Shown piece after piece: positions 53,401 to 64,000 of a stretch of DNA of 64,000 nucleotides. How positions within the stretch are numbered: position 1 is the stretch's first letter; each line of letters starts with the position of its first letter. The position numbers were made by a program, and so were the translations under genes. The notes under the pieces are model-generated. The model was not told where the DNA came from. It did no database searches and saw only the letters and a program-made list of their open reading frames with translations. This DNA comes from Staphylococcus haemolyticus (lineage in GTDB: Bacteria; Bacillota; Bacilli; Staphylococcales; Staphylococcaceae), in assembly GCF_006094395.1 (NCBI RefSeq), contig NZ_CP035291.1, positions 1 to 64,000 on the forward strand, read 5' to 3'.

Positions 53401-56400
53401 GGAAGTAACGAAAGAACCAATAGACGAAATTGTTAACTATGCACCTGAAATTATTCCTCATGGTACACGTGAAGAAATTGATCCAAACTTACCAGAAGGT
53501 GAAACTAAAGTTATCCCAGGTAAAGATGGCTTGAAAGATCCTGAAACTGGAGAAATCATTGAAGAACCACAAGATGAAGTAATCATCCATGGTGCTAAAG
53601 ATGATTCAGATGCGGACAGCGATTCAGACAGCGATAGCGATTCAGATTCAGATAGCGACTCTGATGCGGACAGCGACTCAGACGCAGATAGCGACTCAGA
53701 CGCAGATAGCGATTCAGATTCAGACAGCGACTCAGATTCAGACAGCGATAGCGATTCTGATTCAGACAGCGACTCAGACGCAGATAGCGATTCAGACGCA
53801 GATAGCGACTCTGATGCGGACAGCGACTCAGACGCAGATAGCGACTCTGATGCGGACAGCGACTCAGACGCAGATAGCGATTCTGATGCAGACAGCGACT
53901 CAGATTCAGACAGCGATAGCGATTCTGATGCAGACAGCGACTCAGACGCAGATAGCGACTCTGATGCGGACAGCGACTCAGACGCAGATAGCGACTCTGA
54001 TGCGGACAGCGACTCAGACGCAGATAGCGACTCAGATTCAGACAGCGATTCAGACGCAGATAGCGACTCAGATTCAGACAGCGATTCAGACGCAGATAGC
54101 GATTCAGATTCAGATAGCGACTCTGATGCGGACAGCGATTCAGATTCAGATAGCGACTCTGATGCGGACAGCGACTCAGACGCAGATAGCGATTCAGACG
54201 CAGATAGCGACTCAGATTCAGACAGCGATTCAGACGCAGATAGCGATTCAGACGCAGATAGCGACTCTGATGCGGACAGCGACTCAGACGCAGATAGCGA
54301 CTCTGATGCGGACAGCGACTCAGACGCAGATAGCGATTCTGATTCAGACAGCGACTCAGACAGCGATAGCGATTCTGATTCAGACAGCGACTCAGACGCA
54401 GATAGCGACTCAGATTCAGACAGCGATTCAGACGCAGATAGCGACTCAGACGCAGATAGCGATTCAGACGCAGATAGCGACTCAGACGCAGATAGCGATT
54501 CAGATTCAGATAGCGACTCTGATGCGGACAGCGATAGCGATTCTGATTCAGACAGCGACTCAGACGCAGATAGCGACTCTGATGCGGACAGCGATAGCGA
54601 TTCTGATTCAGACAGCGACTCAGACGCAGATAGCGATTCAGACGCAGATAGCGACTCTGATGCGGACAGCGACTCAGACGCAGATAGCGACTCTGATGCG
54701 GACAGCGACTCAGACGCAGATAGCGATTCTGATGCAGACAGCGACTCAGATTCAGACAGCGATAGCGATTCTGATGCAGACAGCGACTCAGACAGCGATT
54801 CAGACGCAGATAGCGACTCTGATGCGGACAGCGACTCAGACGCAGATAGCGACTCTGATGCGGACAGCGACTCAGACGCAGATAGCGACTCAGATTCAGA
54901 CAGCGATTCAGACGCAGATAGCGACTCAGATTCAGACAGCGATTCAGACGCAGATAGCGATTCAGATTCAGATAGCGACTCTGATGCGGACAGCGACTCA
55001 GACGCAGATAGCGATTCAGACGCAGATAGCGACTCTGATGCGGACAGCGATTCAGACGCAGATAGCGATTCAGATTCAGATAGCGACTCTGATGCGGACA
55101 GCGACTCAGATTCAGACAGCGATTCAGACGCAGATAGCGACTCAGATTCAGACGCAGATAGCGATTCTGATTCAGACAGCGACTCAGACAGCGATAGCGA
55201 TTCTGATTCAGACAGCGACTCAGACAGCGATTCAGACGCAGATAGCGACTCTGATGCGGACAGCGATTCAGACAGCGATAGCGATTCAGATTCAGATAGC
55301 GACTCTGATGCGGACAGCGATTCAGACAGCGATAGCGATTCAGACGCAGATAGCGATTCAGACGCAGATAGCGACTCTGATGCGGACAGCGACTCAGACG
55401 CAGATAGCGATTCAGACGCAGATAGCGACTCTGATGCGGACAGCGACTCAGACGCAGATAGCGACTCTGATGCGGACAGCGACTCAGACGCAGATAGCGA
55501 TTCTGATGCAGACAGCGACTCAGATTCAGACAGCGACTCAGACGCAGATAGCGACTCAGACGCAGATAGCGATTCAGATTCAGACAGCGACTCAGATTCA
55601 GACAGCGATAGCGATTCTGATGCAGACAGCGACTCAGACGCAGATAGCGACTCAGATTCAGACAGCGATTCAGACGCAGATAGCGACTCAGACGCAGATA
55701 GCGATTCAGACGCAGATAGCGACTCAGACGCAGATAGCGACTCTGATGCGGACAGCGATAGCGATTCAGATTCAGACAGCGACTCAGACGCAGATAGCGA
55801 TTCTGATGCAGACAGCGACTCAGACGCAGATAGCGACTCTGATGCGGACAGCGACTCAGACGCAGATAGCGACTCTGATGCGGACAGCGACTCAGACGCA
55901 GATAGCGACTCAGATTCAGACAGCGATTCAGACGCAGATAGCGACTCAGATTCAGACAGCGATTCAGACGCAGATAGCGATTCAGATTCAGATAGCGACT
56001 CTGATGCGGACAGCGATTCAGATTCAGATAGCGACTCTGATGCGGACAGCGACTCAGACGCAGATAGCGATTCAGACGCAGATAGCGACTCAGATTCAGA
56101 CAGCGATTCAGACGCAGATAGCGATTCAGACGCAGATAGCGACTCTGATGCGGACAGCGACTCAGACGCAGATAGCGACTCTGATGCGGACAGCGACTCA
56201 GACGCAGATAGCGATTCTGATTCAGACAGCGACTCAGACAGCGATAGCGATTCTGATTCAGACAGCGACTCAGACGCAGATAGCGACTCAGATTCAGACA
56301 GCGATTCAGACGCAGATAGCGACTCAGACGCAGATAGCGATTCAGACGCAGATAGCGACTCAGACGCAGATAGCGATTCAGATTCAGATAGCGACTCTGA

Positions 56401-59400
56401 TGCGGACAGCGATAGCGATTCTGATTCAGACAGCGACTCAGACGCAGATAGCGATTCAGACGCAGATAGCGACTCTGATGCGGACAGCGACTCAGACGCA
56501 GATAGCGACTCTGATGCGGACAGCGACTCAGACGCAGATAGCGACTCTGATGCGGACAGCGACTCAGACGCAGATAGCGATTCTGATGCAGACAGCGACT
56601 CAGATTCAGACAGCGATTCAGACGCAGATAGCGACTCAGACGCAGATAGCGATTCAGATTCAGATAGCGACTCTGATGCGGACAGCGATAGCGATTCTGA
56701 TTCAGACAGCGACTCAGACAGCGATTCAGACGCAGATAGCGACTCTGATGCGGACAGCGACTCAGACGCAGATAGCGACTCTGATGCGGACAGCGACTCA
56801 GACGCAGATAGCGACTCAGATTCAGACAGCGATTCAGACGCAGATAGCGACTCAGATTCAGACAGCGATTCAGACGCAGATAGCGATTCAGATTCAGATA
56901 GCGACTCTGATGCGGACAGCGACTCAGACGCAGATAGCGATTCAGACGCAGATAGCGACTCTGATGCGGACAGCGATTCAGACGCAGATAGCGATTCAGA
57001 TTCAGATAGCGACTCTGATGCGGACAGCGACTCAGATTCAGACAGCGATTCAGACGCAGATAGCGACTCAGATTCAGACGCAGATAGCGATTCTGATTCA
57101 GACAGCGACTCAGACAGCGATTCAGACGCAGATAGCGACTCTGATGCGGACAGCGATTCAGACAGCGATAGCGATTCAGATTCAGATAGCGACTCTGATG
57201 CGGACAGCGATTCAGACAGCGATAGCGATTCAGACGCAGATAGCGATTCAGACGCAGATAGCGACTCTGATGCGGACAGCGACTCAGACGCAGATAGCGA
57301 TTCAGACGCAGATAGCGACTCTGATGCGGACAGCGACTCAGACGCAGATAGCGACTCTGATGCGGACAGCGACTCAGACGCAGATAGCGATTCTGATGCA
57401 GACAGCGACTCAGATTCAGACAGCGACTCAGACGCAGATAGCGACTCAGACGCAGATAGCGATTCAGATTCAGACAGCGACTCAGATTCAGACAGCGATA
57501 GCGATTCTGATGCAGACAGCGACTCAGACGCAGATAGCGACTCAGATTCAGACAGCGATTCAGACGCAGATAGCGACTCAGACGCAGATAGCGATTCAGA
57601 CGCAGATAGCGACTCAGACGCAGATAGCGACTCTGATGCGGACAGCGATAGCGATTCAGATTCAGACAGCGACTCAGACGCAGATAGCGATTCTGATGCA
57701 GACAGCGACTCAGATTCAGACAGCGATTCAGACGCAGATAGCGACTCAGACGCAGATAGCGATTCAGATTCAGATAGCGACTCTGATGCGGACAGCGATA
57801 GCGATTCTGATTCAGACAGCGACTCAGACGCAGATAGCGATTCAGACGCAGATAGCGACTCTGATGCGGACAGCGACTCAGACGCAGATAGCGACTCTGA
57901 TGCGGACAGCGACTCAGACGCAGATAGCGATTCTGATGCAGACAGCGACTCAGATTCAGACAGCGATAGCGATTCTGATGCAGACAGCGACTCAGACGCA
58001 GATAGCGACTCTGATGCGGACAGCGACTCAGACGCAGATAGCGACTCTGATGCGGACAGCGACTCAGACGCAGATAGCGACTCAGATTCAGACAGCGATT
58101 CAGACGCAGATAGCGACTCAGATTCAGACAGCGATTCAGACGCAGATAGCGATTCAGATTCAGATAGCGACTCTGATGCGGACAGCGATTCAGATTCAGA
58201 TAGCGACTCTGATGCGGACAGCGACTCAGACGCAGATAGCGATTCAGACGCAGATAGCGACTCAGATTCAGACAGCGATTCAGACGCAGATAGCGATTCA
58301 GACGCAGATAGCGACTCTGATGCGGACAGCGACTCAGACGCAGATAGCGACTCTGATGCGGACAGCGACTCAGACGCAGATAGCGATTCTGATTCAGACA
58401 GCGACTCAGACAGCGATAGCGATTCTGATTCAGACAGCGACTCAGACGCAGATAGCGACTCAGATTCAGACAGCGATTCAGACGCAGATAGCGACTCAGA
58501 CGCAGATAGCGATTCAGACGCAGATAGCGACTCAGACGCAGATAGCGATTCAGATTCAGATAGCGACTCTGATGCGGACAGCGATAGCGATTCTGATTCA
58601 GACAGCGACTCAGACGCAGATAGCGACTCTGATGCGGACAGCGATAGCGATTCTGATTCAGACAGCGACTCAGACGCAGATAGCGATTCAGACGCAGATA
58701 GCGACTCTGATGCGGACAGCGACTCAGACGCAGATAGCGACTCTGATGCGGACAGCGACTCAGACGCAGATAGCGATTCTGATGCAGACAGCGACTCAGA
58801 TTCAGACAGCGATAGCGATTCTGATGCAGACAGCGACTCAGACAGCGATTCAGACGCAGATAGCGACTCTGATGCGGACAGCGACTCAGACGCAGATAGC
58901 GACTCTGATGCGGACAGCGACTCAGACGCAGATAGCGACTCAGATTCAGACAGCGATTCAGACGCAGATAGCGACTCAGATTCAGACAGCGATTCAGACG
59001 CAGATAGCGATTCAGATTCAGATAGCGACTCTGATGCGGACAGCGACTCAGACGCAGATAGCGATTCAGACGCAGATAGCGACTCTGATGCGGACAGCGA
59101 TTCAGACGCAGATAGCGATTCAGATTCAGATAGCGACTCTGATGCGGACAGCGACTCAGATTCAGACAGCGATTCAGACGCAGATAGCGACTCAGATTCA
59201 GACGCAGATAGCGATTCTGATTCAGACAGCGACTCAGACAGCGATAGCGATTCTGATTCAGACAGCGACTCAGACAGCGATTCAGACGCAGATAGCGACT
59301 CTGATGCGGACAGCGATTCAGACAGCGATAGCGATTCAGATTCAGATAGCGACTCTGATGCGGACAGCGATTCAGACAGCGATAGCGATTCAGACGCAGA

Positions 59401-62400
59401 TAGCGATTCAGACGCAGATAGCGACTCTGATGCGGACAGCGACTCAGACGCAGATAGCGATTCAGACGCAGATAGCGACTCTGATGCGGACAGCGACTCA
59501 GACGCAGATAGCGACTCTGATGCGGACAGCGACTCAGACGCAGATAGCGATTCTGATGCAGACAGCGACTCAGATTCAGACAGCGACTCAGACGCAGATA
59601 GCGACTCAGACGCAGATAGCGATTCAGATTCAGACAGCGACTCAGATTCAGACAGCGATAGCGATTCTGATGCAGACAGCGACTCAGACGCAGATAGCGA
59701 CTCAGATTCAGACAGCGATTCAGACGCAGATAGCGACTCAGACGCAGATAGCGATTCAGACGCAGATAGCGACTCAGACGCAGATAGCGACTCTGATGCG
59801 GACAGCGATAGCGATTCAGATTCAGACAGCGACTCAGACGCAGATAGCGATTCTGATGCAGACAGCGACTCAGACGCAGATAGCGACTCTGATGCGGACA
59901 GCGACTCAGACGCAGATAGCGACTCTGATGCGGACAGCGACTCAGACGCAGATAGCGACTCAGATTCAGACAGCGATTCAGACGCAGATAGCGACTCAGA
60001 TTCAGACAGCGATTCAGACGCAGATAGCGATTCAGATTCAGATAGCGACTCTGATGCGGACAGCGATTCAGATTCAGATAGCGACTCTGATGCGGACAGC
60101 GACTCAGACGCAGATAGCGATTCAGACGCAGATAGCGACTCAGATTCAGACAGCGATTCAGACGCAGATAGCGATTCAGACGCAGATAGCGACTCTGATG
60201 CGGACAGCGACTCAGACGCAGATAGCGACTCTGATGCGGACAGCGACTCAGACGCAGATAGCGATTCTGATTCAGACAGCGACTCAGACAGCGATAGCGA
60301 TTCTGATTCAGACAGCGACTCAGACGCAGATAGCGACTCAGATTCAGACAGCGATTCAGACGCAGATAGCGACTCAGACGCAGATAGCGATTCAGACGCA
60401 GATAGCGACTCAGACGCAGATAGCGATTCAGATTCAGATAGCGACTCTGATGCGGACAGCGATAGCGATTCTGATTCAGACAGCGACTCAGACGCAGATA
60501 GCGATTCAGACGCAGATAGCGACTCTGATGCGGACAGCGACTCAGACGCAGATAGCGACTCTGATGCGGACAGCGACTCAGACGCAGATAGCGACTCTGA
60601 TGCGGACAGCGACTCAGACGCAGATAGCGATTCTGATGCAGACAGCGACTCAGATTCAGACAGCGATTCAGACGCAGATAGCGACTCAGACGCAGATAGC
60701 GATTCAGATTCAGATAGCGACTCTGATGCGGACAGCGATAGCGATTCTGATTCAGACAGCGACTCAGACAGCGATTCAGACGCAGATAGCGACTCTGATG
60801 CGGACAGCGACTCAGACGCAGATAGCGACTCTGATGCGGACAGCGACTCAGACGCAGATAGCGACTCAGATTCAGACAGCGATTCAGACGCAGATAGCGA
60901 CTCAGATTCAGACAGCGATTCAGACGCAGATAGCGATTCAGATTCAGATAGCGACTCTGATGCGGACAGCGACTCAGACGCAGATAGCGATTCAGACGCA
61001 GATAGCGACTCTGATGCGGACAGCGATTCAGACGCAGATAGCGATTCAGATTCAGATAGCGACTCTGATGCGGACAGCGACTCAGATTCAGACAGCGATT
61101 CAGACGCAGATAGCGACTCAGATTCAGACGCAGATAGCGATTCTGATTCAGACAGCGACTCAGACAGCGATTCAGACGCAGATAGCGACTCTGATGCGGA
61201 CAGCGATTCAGACAGCGATAGCGATTCAGATTCAGATAGCGACTCTGATGCGGACAGCGATTCAGACAGCGATAGCGATTCAGACGCAGATAGCGATTCA
61301 GACGCAGATAGCGACTCTGATGCGGACAGCGACTCAGACGCAGATAGCGATTCAGACGCAGATAGCGACTCTGATGCGGACAGCGACTCAGACGCAGATA
61401 GCGACTCTGATGCGGACAGCGACTCAGACGCAGATAGCGATTCTGATGCAGACAGCGACTCAGATTCAGACAGCGACTCAGACGCAGATAGCGACTCAGA
61501 CGCAGATAGCGATTCAGATTCAGACAGCGACTCAGATTCAGACAGCGATAGCGATTCTGATGCAGACAGCGACTCAGACGCAGATAGCGACTCAGATTCA
61601 GACAGCGATTCAGACGCAGATAGCGACTCAGACGCAGATAGCGATTCAGACGCAGATAGCGACTCAGACGCAGATAGCGACTCTGATGCGGACAGCGATA
61701 GCGATTCAGATTCAGACAGCGACTCAGACGCAGATAGCGATTCTGATGCAGACAGCGACTCAGATTCAGACAGCGATTCAGACGCAGATAGCGACTCAGA
61801 CGCAGATAGCGATTCAGATTCAGATAGCGACTCTGATGCGGACAGCGATAGCGATTCTGATTCAGACAGCGACTCAGACGCAGATAGCGATTCAGACGCA
61901 GATAGCGACTCTGATGCGGACAGCGACTCAGACGCAGATAGCGACTCTGATGCGGACAGCGACTCAGACGCAGATAGCGATTCTGATGCAGACAGCGACT
62001 CAGATTCAGACAGCGATAGCGATTCTGATGCAGACAGCGACTCAGACGCAGATAGCGACTCTGATGCGGACAGCGACTCAGACGCAGATAGCGACTCTGA
62101 TGCGGACAGCGACTCAGACGCAGATAGCGACTCAGATTCAGACAGCGATTCAGACGCAGATAGCGACTCAGATTCAGACAGCGATTCAGACGCAGATAGC
62201 GATTCAGATTCAGATAGCGACTCTGATGCGGACAGCGATTCAGATTCAGATAGCGACTCTGATGCGGACAGCGACTCAGACGCAGATAGCGATTCAGACG
62301 CAGATAGCGACTCAGATTCAGACAGCGATTCAGACGCAGATAGCGATTCAGACGCAGATAGCGACTCTGATGCGGACAGCGACTCAGACGCAGATAGCGA

Positions 62401-63928
62401 CTCTGATGCGGACAGCGACTCAGACGCAGATAGCGATTCTGATTCAGACAGCGACTCAGACAGCGATAGCGATTCTGATTCAGACAGCGACTCAGACGCA
62501 GATAGCGACTCAGATTCAGACAGCGATTCAGACGCAGATAGCGACTCAGACGCAGATAGCGATTCAGACGCAGATAGCGACTCAGACGCAGATAGCGATT
62601 CAGATTCAGATAGCGACTCTGATGCGGACAGCGATAGCGATTCTGATTCAGACAGCGACTCAGACGCAGATAGCGATTCAGACGCAGATAGCGACTCTGA
62701 TGCGGACAGCGACTCAGACGCAGATAGCGACTCTGATGCGGACAGCGACTCAGACGCAGATAGCGACTCTGATGCGGACAGCGACTCAGACGCAGATAGC
62801 GATTCTGATGCAGACAGCGACTCAGATTCAGACAGCGATTCAGACGCAGATAGCGACTCAGACGCAGATAGCGATTCAGATTCAGATAGCGACTCTGATG
62901 CGGACAGCGATAGCGATTCTGATTCAGACAGCGACTCAGACGCAGATAGCGATTCAGACGCAGATAGCGACTCTGATGCGGACAGCGACTCAGACGCAGA
63001 TAGCGATTCTGATGCAGACAGCGACTCAGATTCAGACAGCGATAGCGATTCTGATGCAGACAGCGACTCAGACGCAGATAGCGACTCTGATGCGGACAGC
63101 GACTCAGACGCAGATAGCGACTCTGATGCGGACAGCGACTCAGACGCAGATAGCGACTCAGATTCAGACAGCGATTCAGACGCAGATAGCGACTCAGATT
63201 CAGACAGCGATTCAGACGCAGATAGCGATTCAGATTCAGATAGCGACTCTGATGCGGACAGCGATTCAGATTCAGATAGCGACTCTGATGCGGACAGCGA
63301 CTCAGACGCAGATAGCGATTCAGACGCAGATAGCGACTCAGATTCAGACAGCGATTCAGACGCAGATAGCGATTCAGACGCAGATAGCGACTCTGATGCG
63401 GACAGCGACTCAGACGCAGATAGCGACTCTGATGCGGACAGCGACTCAGACGCAGATAGCGATTCTGATTCAGACAGCGACTCAGACAGCGATAGCGATT
63501 CTGATTCAGACAGCGACTCAGACAGCGATAGCGATTCAGATTCAGACAGCGATTCAGACGCAGATAGCGACTCTGATGCGGACAGCGATTCAGACAGCGA
63601 TAGCGATTCAGATTCAGATAGCGACTCTGATGCGGACAGCGATTCAGACAGCGATAGCGATTCAGACGCAGATAGCGATTCAGACGCAGATAGCGACTCT
63701 GATGCGGACAGCGACTCAGACGCAGATAGCGACTCTGATGCGGACAGCGATTCAGACGCAGATAGAGATCATAATGACAAAACAGATAAACCAAATAATA
63801 AAGAGTTACCAGATACTGGTAATGATGCTCAAAATAATGGCACATTATTTGGTTCACTATTCGCTGCGCTTGGAGGATTATTCTTAGTTGGCAGACGTCG
63901 TAAAAACAAAAATAATGAAGAAAAATAA
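50432..63928 (+). CDS. Giant Aap/SasG/Pls-like LPXTG surface adhesin with Ser-Asp/Ala-Asp stalk
   Basis: 4,498 residues. The signal peptide has the YSIRK-type motif ([12 protein letters not shown], residues 19-30) with likely cleavage near AEA-AE (about 48). A-repeats follow: ten copies of a 12-residue [11 protein letters not shown](D/N) unit, then Ala/Glu/Pro-rich [11 protein letters not shown] units. An L-type lectin-like domain spans about 400-670. Three G5 domains with E-type spacers (about 673-1056) have the 128-residue period of SasG/Aap B repeats. A Ser-Asp/Ala-Asp repeat runs about 1058-4444, followed by LPDTG (4459-4463), a hydrophobic segment and basic RRRKNK. Sortase A should anchor it to the wall. 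The architecture predicts corneocyte or host-glycan adhesion through the lectin domain and zinc-dependent accumulation through G5-E. It is closest in layout to Pls. GGGGAGG precedes the ATG. Confidence 0.92.
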   Translation: MNKNSKKKLDFLPNKLNKYSIRRFTVGTASILVGATLIFGVANDQAEAAENNTTQKQDDSSDASKVKGNVQTIEQSSANSNESDIPEQVDVTKDTTEQASTEEKANTTEQASTEEKADTTEQASTEEKANTTEQASTEEKADTTEQASTEEKADTTEQASTEEKANTTEQASTEEKANTTEQASTEEKADTTEQASTEEKADTTEQASTEEKADTTEQAATEEAPKAEETEKTATEEAPKTEETDKVETEEAPKAEETSKAATEKAPKAEETNKVETEEAPAAEETNKAATEETPAVEDTNAKSNSNAQPSETERTQVVDTVAKDLYKKSEVTEAEKAEIEKVLPKDISNLSNEEIKKIALSEVLKETANKENAQPRATFRSVSSNARTTNVNYSATALRAAAQDTVTKKGTGNFTAHGDIIHKTYKEEFPNEGTLTAFNTNFNPNTGTKGALEYNDKIDFNKDFTITVPVANNNQGNTTGADGWGFMFTQGNGQDFLNQGGILRDKGMANASGFKIDTAYNNVNGKVDKLDADKTNNLSQIGAAKVGYGTFVKNGADGVTNQVGQNALNTKDKPVNKIIYADNTTNHLDGQFHGQRLNDVVLNYDAATSTITATYAGKTWKATTDDLGIDKSQKYNFLITSSHMQNRYSDGIMRTNLEGVTITTPQADLIDDVEVTKQPIPHKTIREFDPTLEPGSPDVIVQKGEDGEKTTTTPTKVDPDTGDVVERGEPTTEVTKNPVDEIVHFAPEEVPQGHKDEFDPNLPIDGTEEVPGKPGIKNPETGEVVTPPVDDVTKHGPKAGEPEVTKEEIPFEKKREFNPDLKPGEEKVTQEGQTGEKTTTTPTTINPLTGEKVGEGEPTTEVTKEPVDEITQFGGEEVPQGHKDEFDPNLPIDGTEEVPGKPGIKNPETGEVVTPPVDDVTKHGPKAGEPEVTKEEIPYETKRVLDPTMEPGSPDKVAQKGENGEKTTTTPTTINPLTGEKVGEGEPTTEVTKEPIDEIVNYAPEIIPHGTREEIDPNLPEGETKVIPGKDGLKDPETGEIIEEPQDEVIIHGAKDDSDADSDSDSDSDSDSDSDSDADSDSDADSDSDADSDSDSDSDSDSDSDSDSDSDSDSDADSDSDADSDSDADSDSDADSDSDADSDSDADSDSDADSDSDSDSDSDSDADSDSDADSDSDADSDSDADSDSDADSDSDADSDSDSDSDSDADSDSDSDSDSDADSDSDSDSDSDADSDSDSDSDSDADSDSDADSDSDADSDSDSDSDSDADSDSDADSDSDADSDSDADSDSDADSDSDADSDSDSDSDSDSDSDSDSDSDSDADSDSDSDSDSDADSDSDADSDSDADSDSDADSDSDSDSDSDADSDSDSDSDSDSDADSDSDADSDSDSDSDSDSDADSDSDADSDSDADSDSDADSDSDADSDSDADSDSDADSDSDSDSDSDSDADSDSDSDSDADSDSDADSDSDADSDSDADSDSDADSDSDSDSDSDADSDSDSDSDSDADSDSDSDSDSDADSDSDADSDSDADSDSDADSDSDADSDSDSDSDSDADSDSDSDSDSDADSDSDSDADSDSDSDSDSDSDSDSDSDSDSDSDSDADSDSDADSDSDSDSDSDSDSDSDADSDSDSDSDSDADSDSDADSDSDADSDSDADSDSDADSDSDADSDSDADSDSDADSDSDADSDSDADSDSDSDSDSDADSDSDADSDSDSDSDSDSDSDSDSDADSDSDADSDSDSDSDSDADSDSDADSDSDADSDSDADSDSDADSDSDSDSDSDSDADSDSDADSDSDADSDSDADSDSDADSDSDADSDSDADSDSDSDSDSDADSDSDSDSDSDADSDSDSDSDSDADSDSDSDSDSDADSDSDADSDSDADSDSDSDSDSDADSDSDADSDSDADSDSDADSDSDADSDSDADSDSDSDSDSDSDSDSDSDSDSDADSDSDSDSDSDADSDSDADSDSDADSDSDADSDSDSDSDSDADSDSDSDSDSDSDADSDSDADSDSDADSDSDADSDSDADSDSDADSDSDADSDSDADSDSDADSDSDSDSDSDADSDSDADSDSDSDSDSDADSDSDSDSDSDSDSDSDADSDSDADSDSDADSDSDADSDSDADSDSDSDSDSDADSDSDSDSDSDADSDSDSDSDSDADSDSDADSDSDADSDSDADSDSDADSDSDSDSDSDADSDSDSDSDSDADSDSDSDADSDSDSDSDSDSDSDADSDSDADSDSDSDSDSDSDSDSDADSDSDSDSDSDADSDSDADSDSDADSDSDADSDSDADSDSDADSDSDADSDSDADSDSDADSDSDADSDSDSDSDSDADSDSDADSDSDSDSDSDSDSDSDSDADSDSDADSDSDSDSDSDADSDSDADSDSDADSDSDADSDSDADSDSDSDSDSDSDADSDSDADSDSDSDSDSDADSDSDADSDSDSDSDSDADSDSDSDSDSDSDADSDSDADSDSDADSDSDADSDSDADSDSDADSDSDADSDSDSDSDSDSDADSDSDADSDSDADSDSDADSDSDADSDSDADSDSDSDSDSDADSDSDSDSDSDADSDSDSDSDSDADSDSDSDSDSDADSDSDADSDSDADSDSDSDSDSDADSDSDADSDSDADSDSDADSDSDADSDSDADSDSDSDSDSDSDSDSDSDSDSDADSDSDSDSDSDADSDSDADSDSDADSDSDADSDSDSDSDSDADSDSDSDSDSDSDADSDSDADSDSDSDSDSDSDADSDSDADSDSDADSDSDADSDSDADSDSDADSDSDADSDSDSDSDSDSDADSDSDSDSDADSDSDADSDSDADSDSDADSDSDADSDSDSDSDSDADSDSDSDSDSDADSDSDSDSDSDADSDSDADSDSDADSDSDADSDSDADSDSDSDSDSDADSDSDSDSDSDADSDSDSDADSDSDSDSDSDSDSDSDSDSDSDSDSDADSDSDADSDSDSDSDSDSDSDSDADSDSDSDSDSDADSDSDADSDSDADSDSDADSDSDADSDSDADSDSDADSDSDADSDSDADSDSDADSDSDSDSDSDADSDSDADSDSDSDSDSDSDSDSDSDADSDSDADSDSDSDSDSDADSDSDADSDSDADSDSDADSDSDADSDSDSDSDSDSDADSDSDADSDSDADSDSDADSDSDADSDSDADSDSDADSDSDSDSDSDADSDSDSDSDSDADSDSDSDSDSDADSDSDSDSDSDADSDSDADSDSDADSDSDSDSDSDADSDSDADSDSDADSDSDADSDSDADSDSDADSDSDSDSDSDSDSDSDSDSDSDADSDSDSDSDSDADSDSDADSDSDADSDSDADSDSDSDSDSDADSDSDSDSDSDSDADSDSDADSDSDADSDSDADSDSDADSDSDADSDSDADSDSDADSDSDADSDSDSDSDSDADSDSDADSDSDSDSDSDADSDSDSDSDSDSDSDSDADSDSDADSDSDADSDSDADSDSDADSDSDSDSDSDADSDSDSDSDSDADSDSDSDSDSDADSDSDADSDSDADSDSDADSDSDADSDSDSDSDSDADSDSDSDSDSDADSDSDSDADSDSDSDSDSDSDSDADSDSDADSDSDSDSDSDSDSDSDADSDSDSDSDSDADSDSDADSDSDADSDSDADSDSDADSDSDADSDSDADSDSDADSDSDADSDSDADSDSDSDSDSDADSDSDADSDSDSDSDSDSDSDSDSDADSDSDADSDSDSDSDSDADSDSDADSDSDADSDSDADSDSDADSDSDSDSDSDSDADSDSDADSDSDSDSDSDADSDSDADSDSDSDSDSDADSDSDSDSDSDSDADSDSDADSDSDADSDSDADSDSDADSDSDADSDSDADSDSDSDSDSDSDADSDSDADSDSDADSDSDADSDSDADSDSDADSDSDSDSDSDADSDSDSDSDSDADSDSDSDSDSDADSDSDSDSDSDADSDSDADSDSDADSDSDSDSDSDADSDSDADSDSDADSDSDADSDSDADSDSDADSDSDSDSDSDSDSDSDSDSDSDADSDSDSDSDSDADSDSDADSDSDADSDSDADSDSDSDSDSDADSDSDSDSDSDSDADSDSDADSDSDADSDSDADSDSDADSDSDADSDSDADSDSDADSDSDADSDSDSDSDSDADSDSDADSDSDSDSDSDADSDSDSDSDSDSDADSDSDADSDSDADSDSDADSDSDADSDSDSDSDSDSDADSDSDADSDSDADSDSDADSDSDADSDSDADSDSDSDSDSDADSDSDSDSDSDADSDSDSDSDSDADSDSDSDSDSDADSDSDADSDSDADSDSDSDSDSDADSDSDADSDSDADSDSDADSDSDADSDSDADSDSDSDSDSDSDSDSDSDSDSDSDSDSDSDSDSDADSDSDADSDSDSDSDSDSDSDSDADSDSDSDSDSDADSDSDADSDSDADSDSDADSDSDADSDSDADRDHNDKTDKPNNKELPDTGNDAQNNGTLFGSLFAALGGLFLVGRRRKNKNNEEK
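50717..51085 (+). repeat. 36-bp tandem A-repeats
   Basis: Ten units of 36 bp encoding [11 protein letters not shown] followed by Asn or Asp, nearly identical in DNA (differing mainly at the A/G giving Asn/Asp). An eleventh, diverged unit (TTEQAATEE) leads into the [15 protein letters not shown] repeats. Confidence 0.9.
52490..53600 (+). repeat. G5-E (B-type) repeats, 384-bp period
   Basis: Three G5 units with intervening E segments. The stretch starting GAAGTACCACAAGGTCATAA recurs essentially unchanged at about 52678 and 53062, an offset of exactly 384 bp (128 residues). Confidence 0.88.
53603..63763 (+). repeat. Giant Ser-Asp/Ala-Asp coding repeat
   Basis: About 10.16 kb built on an 18-bp hexapeptide unit: Asp-Ser(AGC)-Asp-Ser(TCA/TCT)-Asp-Ser/Ala(TCA, GCA or GCG). 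Occasional 12-bp units (loss of one dipeptide) occur. Larger repeats with period 4,050 bp are superimposed: lines starting at 53881, 57931 and 61981 are the same. Sub-period spacings of 1,926 and 2,124 bp are also seen. Confidence 0.95.
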
Positions 63929-63959
63929 TATTTAAACTTCATAATTTTGGGTAAAATTT

Positions 63960-63994
63960 AAAACCAGGCCTTACATGGCCTGGTTTTATTTTAA
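63960..63994 (+). terminator. Terminator after the giant adhesin
   Basis: AAAACCAGGCC TTACAT GGCCTGGTTTT hairpin followed by ATTTTA. Confidence 0.9.
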
Positions 63995-64000
63995 ATACTA

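Noticed and set aside
53595..63887. Very long open frames (about 3,400 codons) in another + frame and on the - strand across the SD repeat
   Set aside because: The 18-bp repeat contains no stop codon in these frames, so openness is a by-product of repetition. Their products are meaningless Thr/Gln/Ile or Arg/Leu/Asn repeats, and the frame with signal peptide and LPXTG motif is the real gene.

Overview
The window is a low-GC chromosomal stretch from a coagulase-negative Staphylococcus. Gene order, protein sequences and the rlmH/SCC arrangement are all staphylococcal. The core proteins are diverged from S. aureus, and the S. hominis / S. haemolyticus group is my best but unproven guess. It opens on the first base of dnaA, so coordinate 1 is the replication-origin end of the chromosome.

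Bases 1-29,275 are the conserved origin-proximal core, mostly on the + strand: dnaA, oriC, dnaN, yaaA, recF, gyrB, gyrA; nnrD on the - strand; a T-box leader and serS; azlCD; a SAM riboswitch and a metX-type gene; a DUF2232 membrane protein, gdpP, rplI and dnaB; purA with a repeat-bearing 3' region; tRNA-Glu and tRNA-Asp; the essential walRKHIJ two-component operon; and rlmH (orfX). A cluster of DnaA-box-like 9-mers lies just upstream of rlmH.

Bases 29,276-49,725 form a composite SCC-type island inserted at the 3' end of rlmH. The rlmH-proximal segment (to 36,763) has no recombinase. It carries unknown envelope genes, arsRBC (arsenic) and copB-copL (copper). It ends in an inverted repeat and attachment site at 36,737-36,791. 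The second segment (36,782-49,725) is an SCC element with ccrA, ccrB, the Cch helicase, a DUF1413 protein, a SAUGI homologue, DUF960 and DUF1643. It has no mec gene and no recognisable antibiotic resistance gene. Its type I restriction system has collapsed to an hsdS gene plus a 47-codon fusion of the start of hsdR to the end of hsdM. It also holds a three-gene cassette of anchored Ser/Thr/Asn/Gln-rich proteins of unknown function and a divergent pair of unknown genes, one apparently frameshifted at an A9 tract. The far boundary abuts a 5'-truncated TSUP permease.

Bases 50,432-63,928 encode one giant (4,498 residue) LPXTG surface protein of the Aap/SasG/Pls type: YSIRK-type signal peptide, A-repeats, L-type lectin domain, three G5 units with 128-residue spacing, then about 3,390 residues of Ser-Asp/Ala-Asp repeat. 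The repeat is built on an 18-bp unit and organised in 4,050-bp higher-order repeats that are identical in all stretches I compared. This is the most unusual object in the window.
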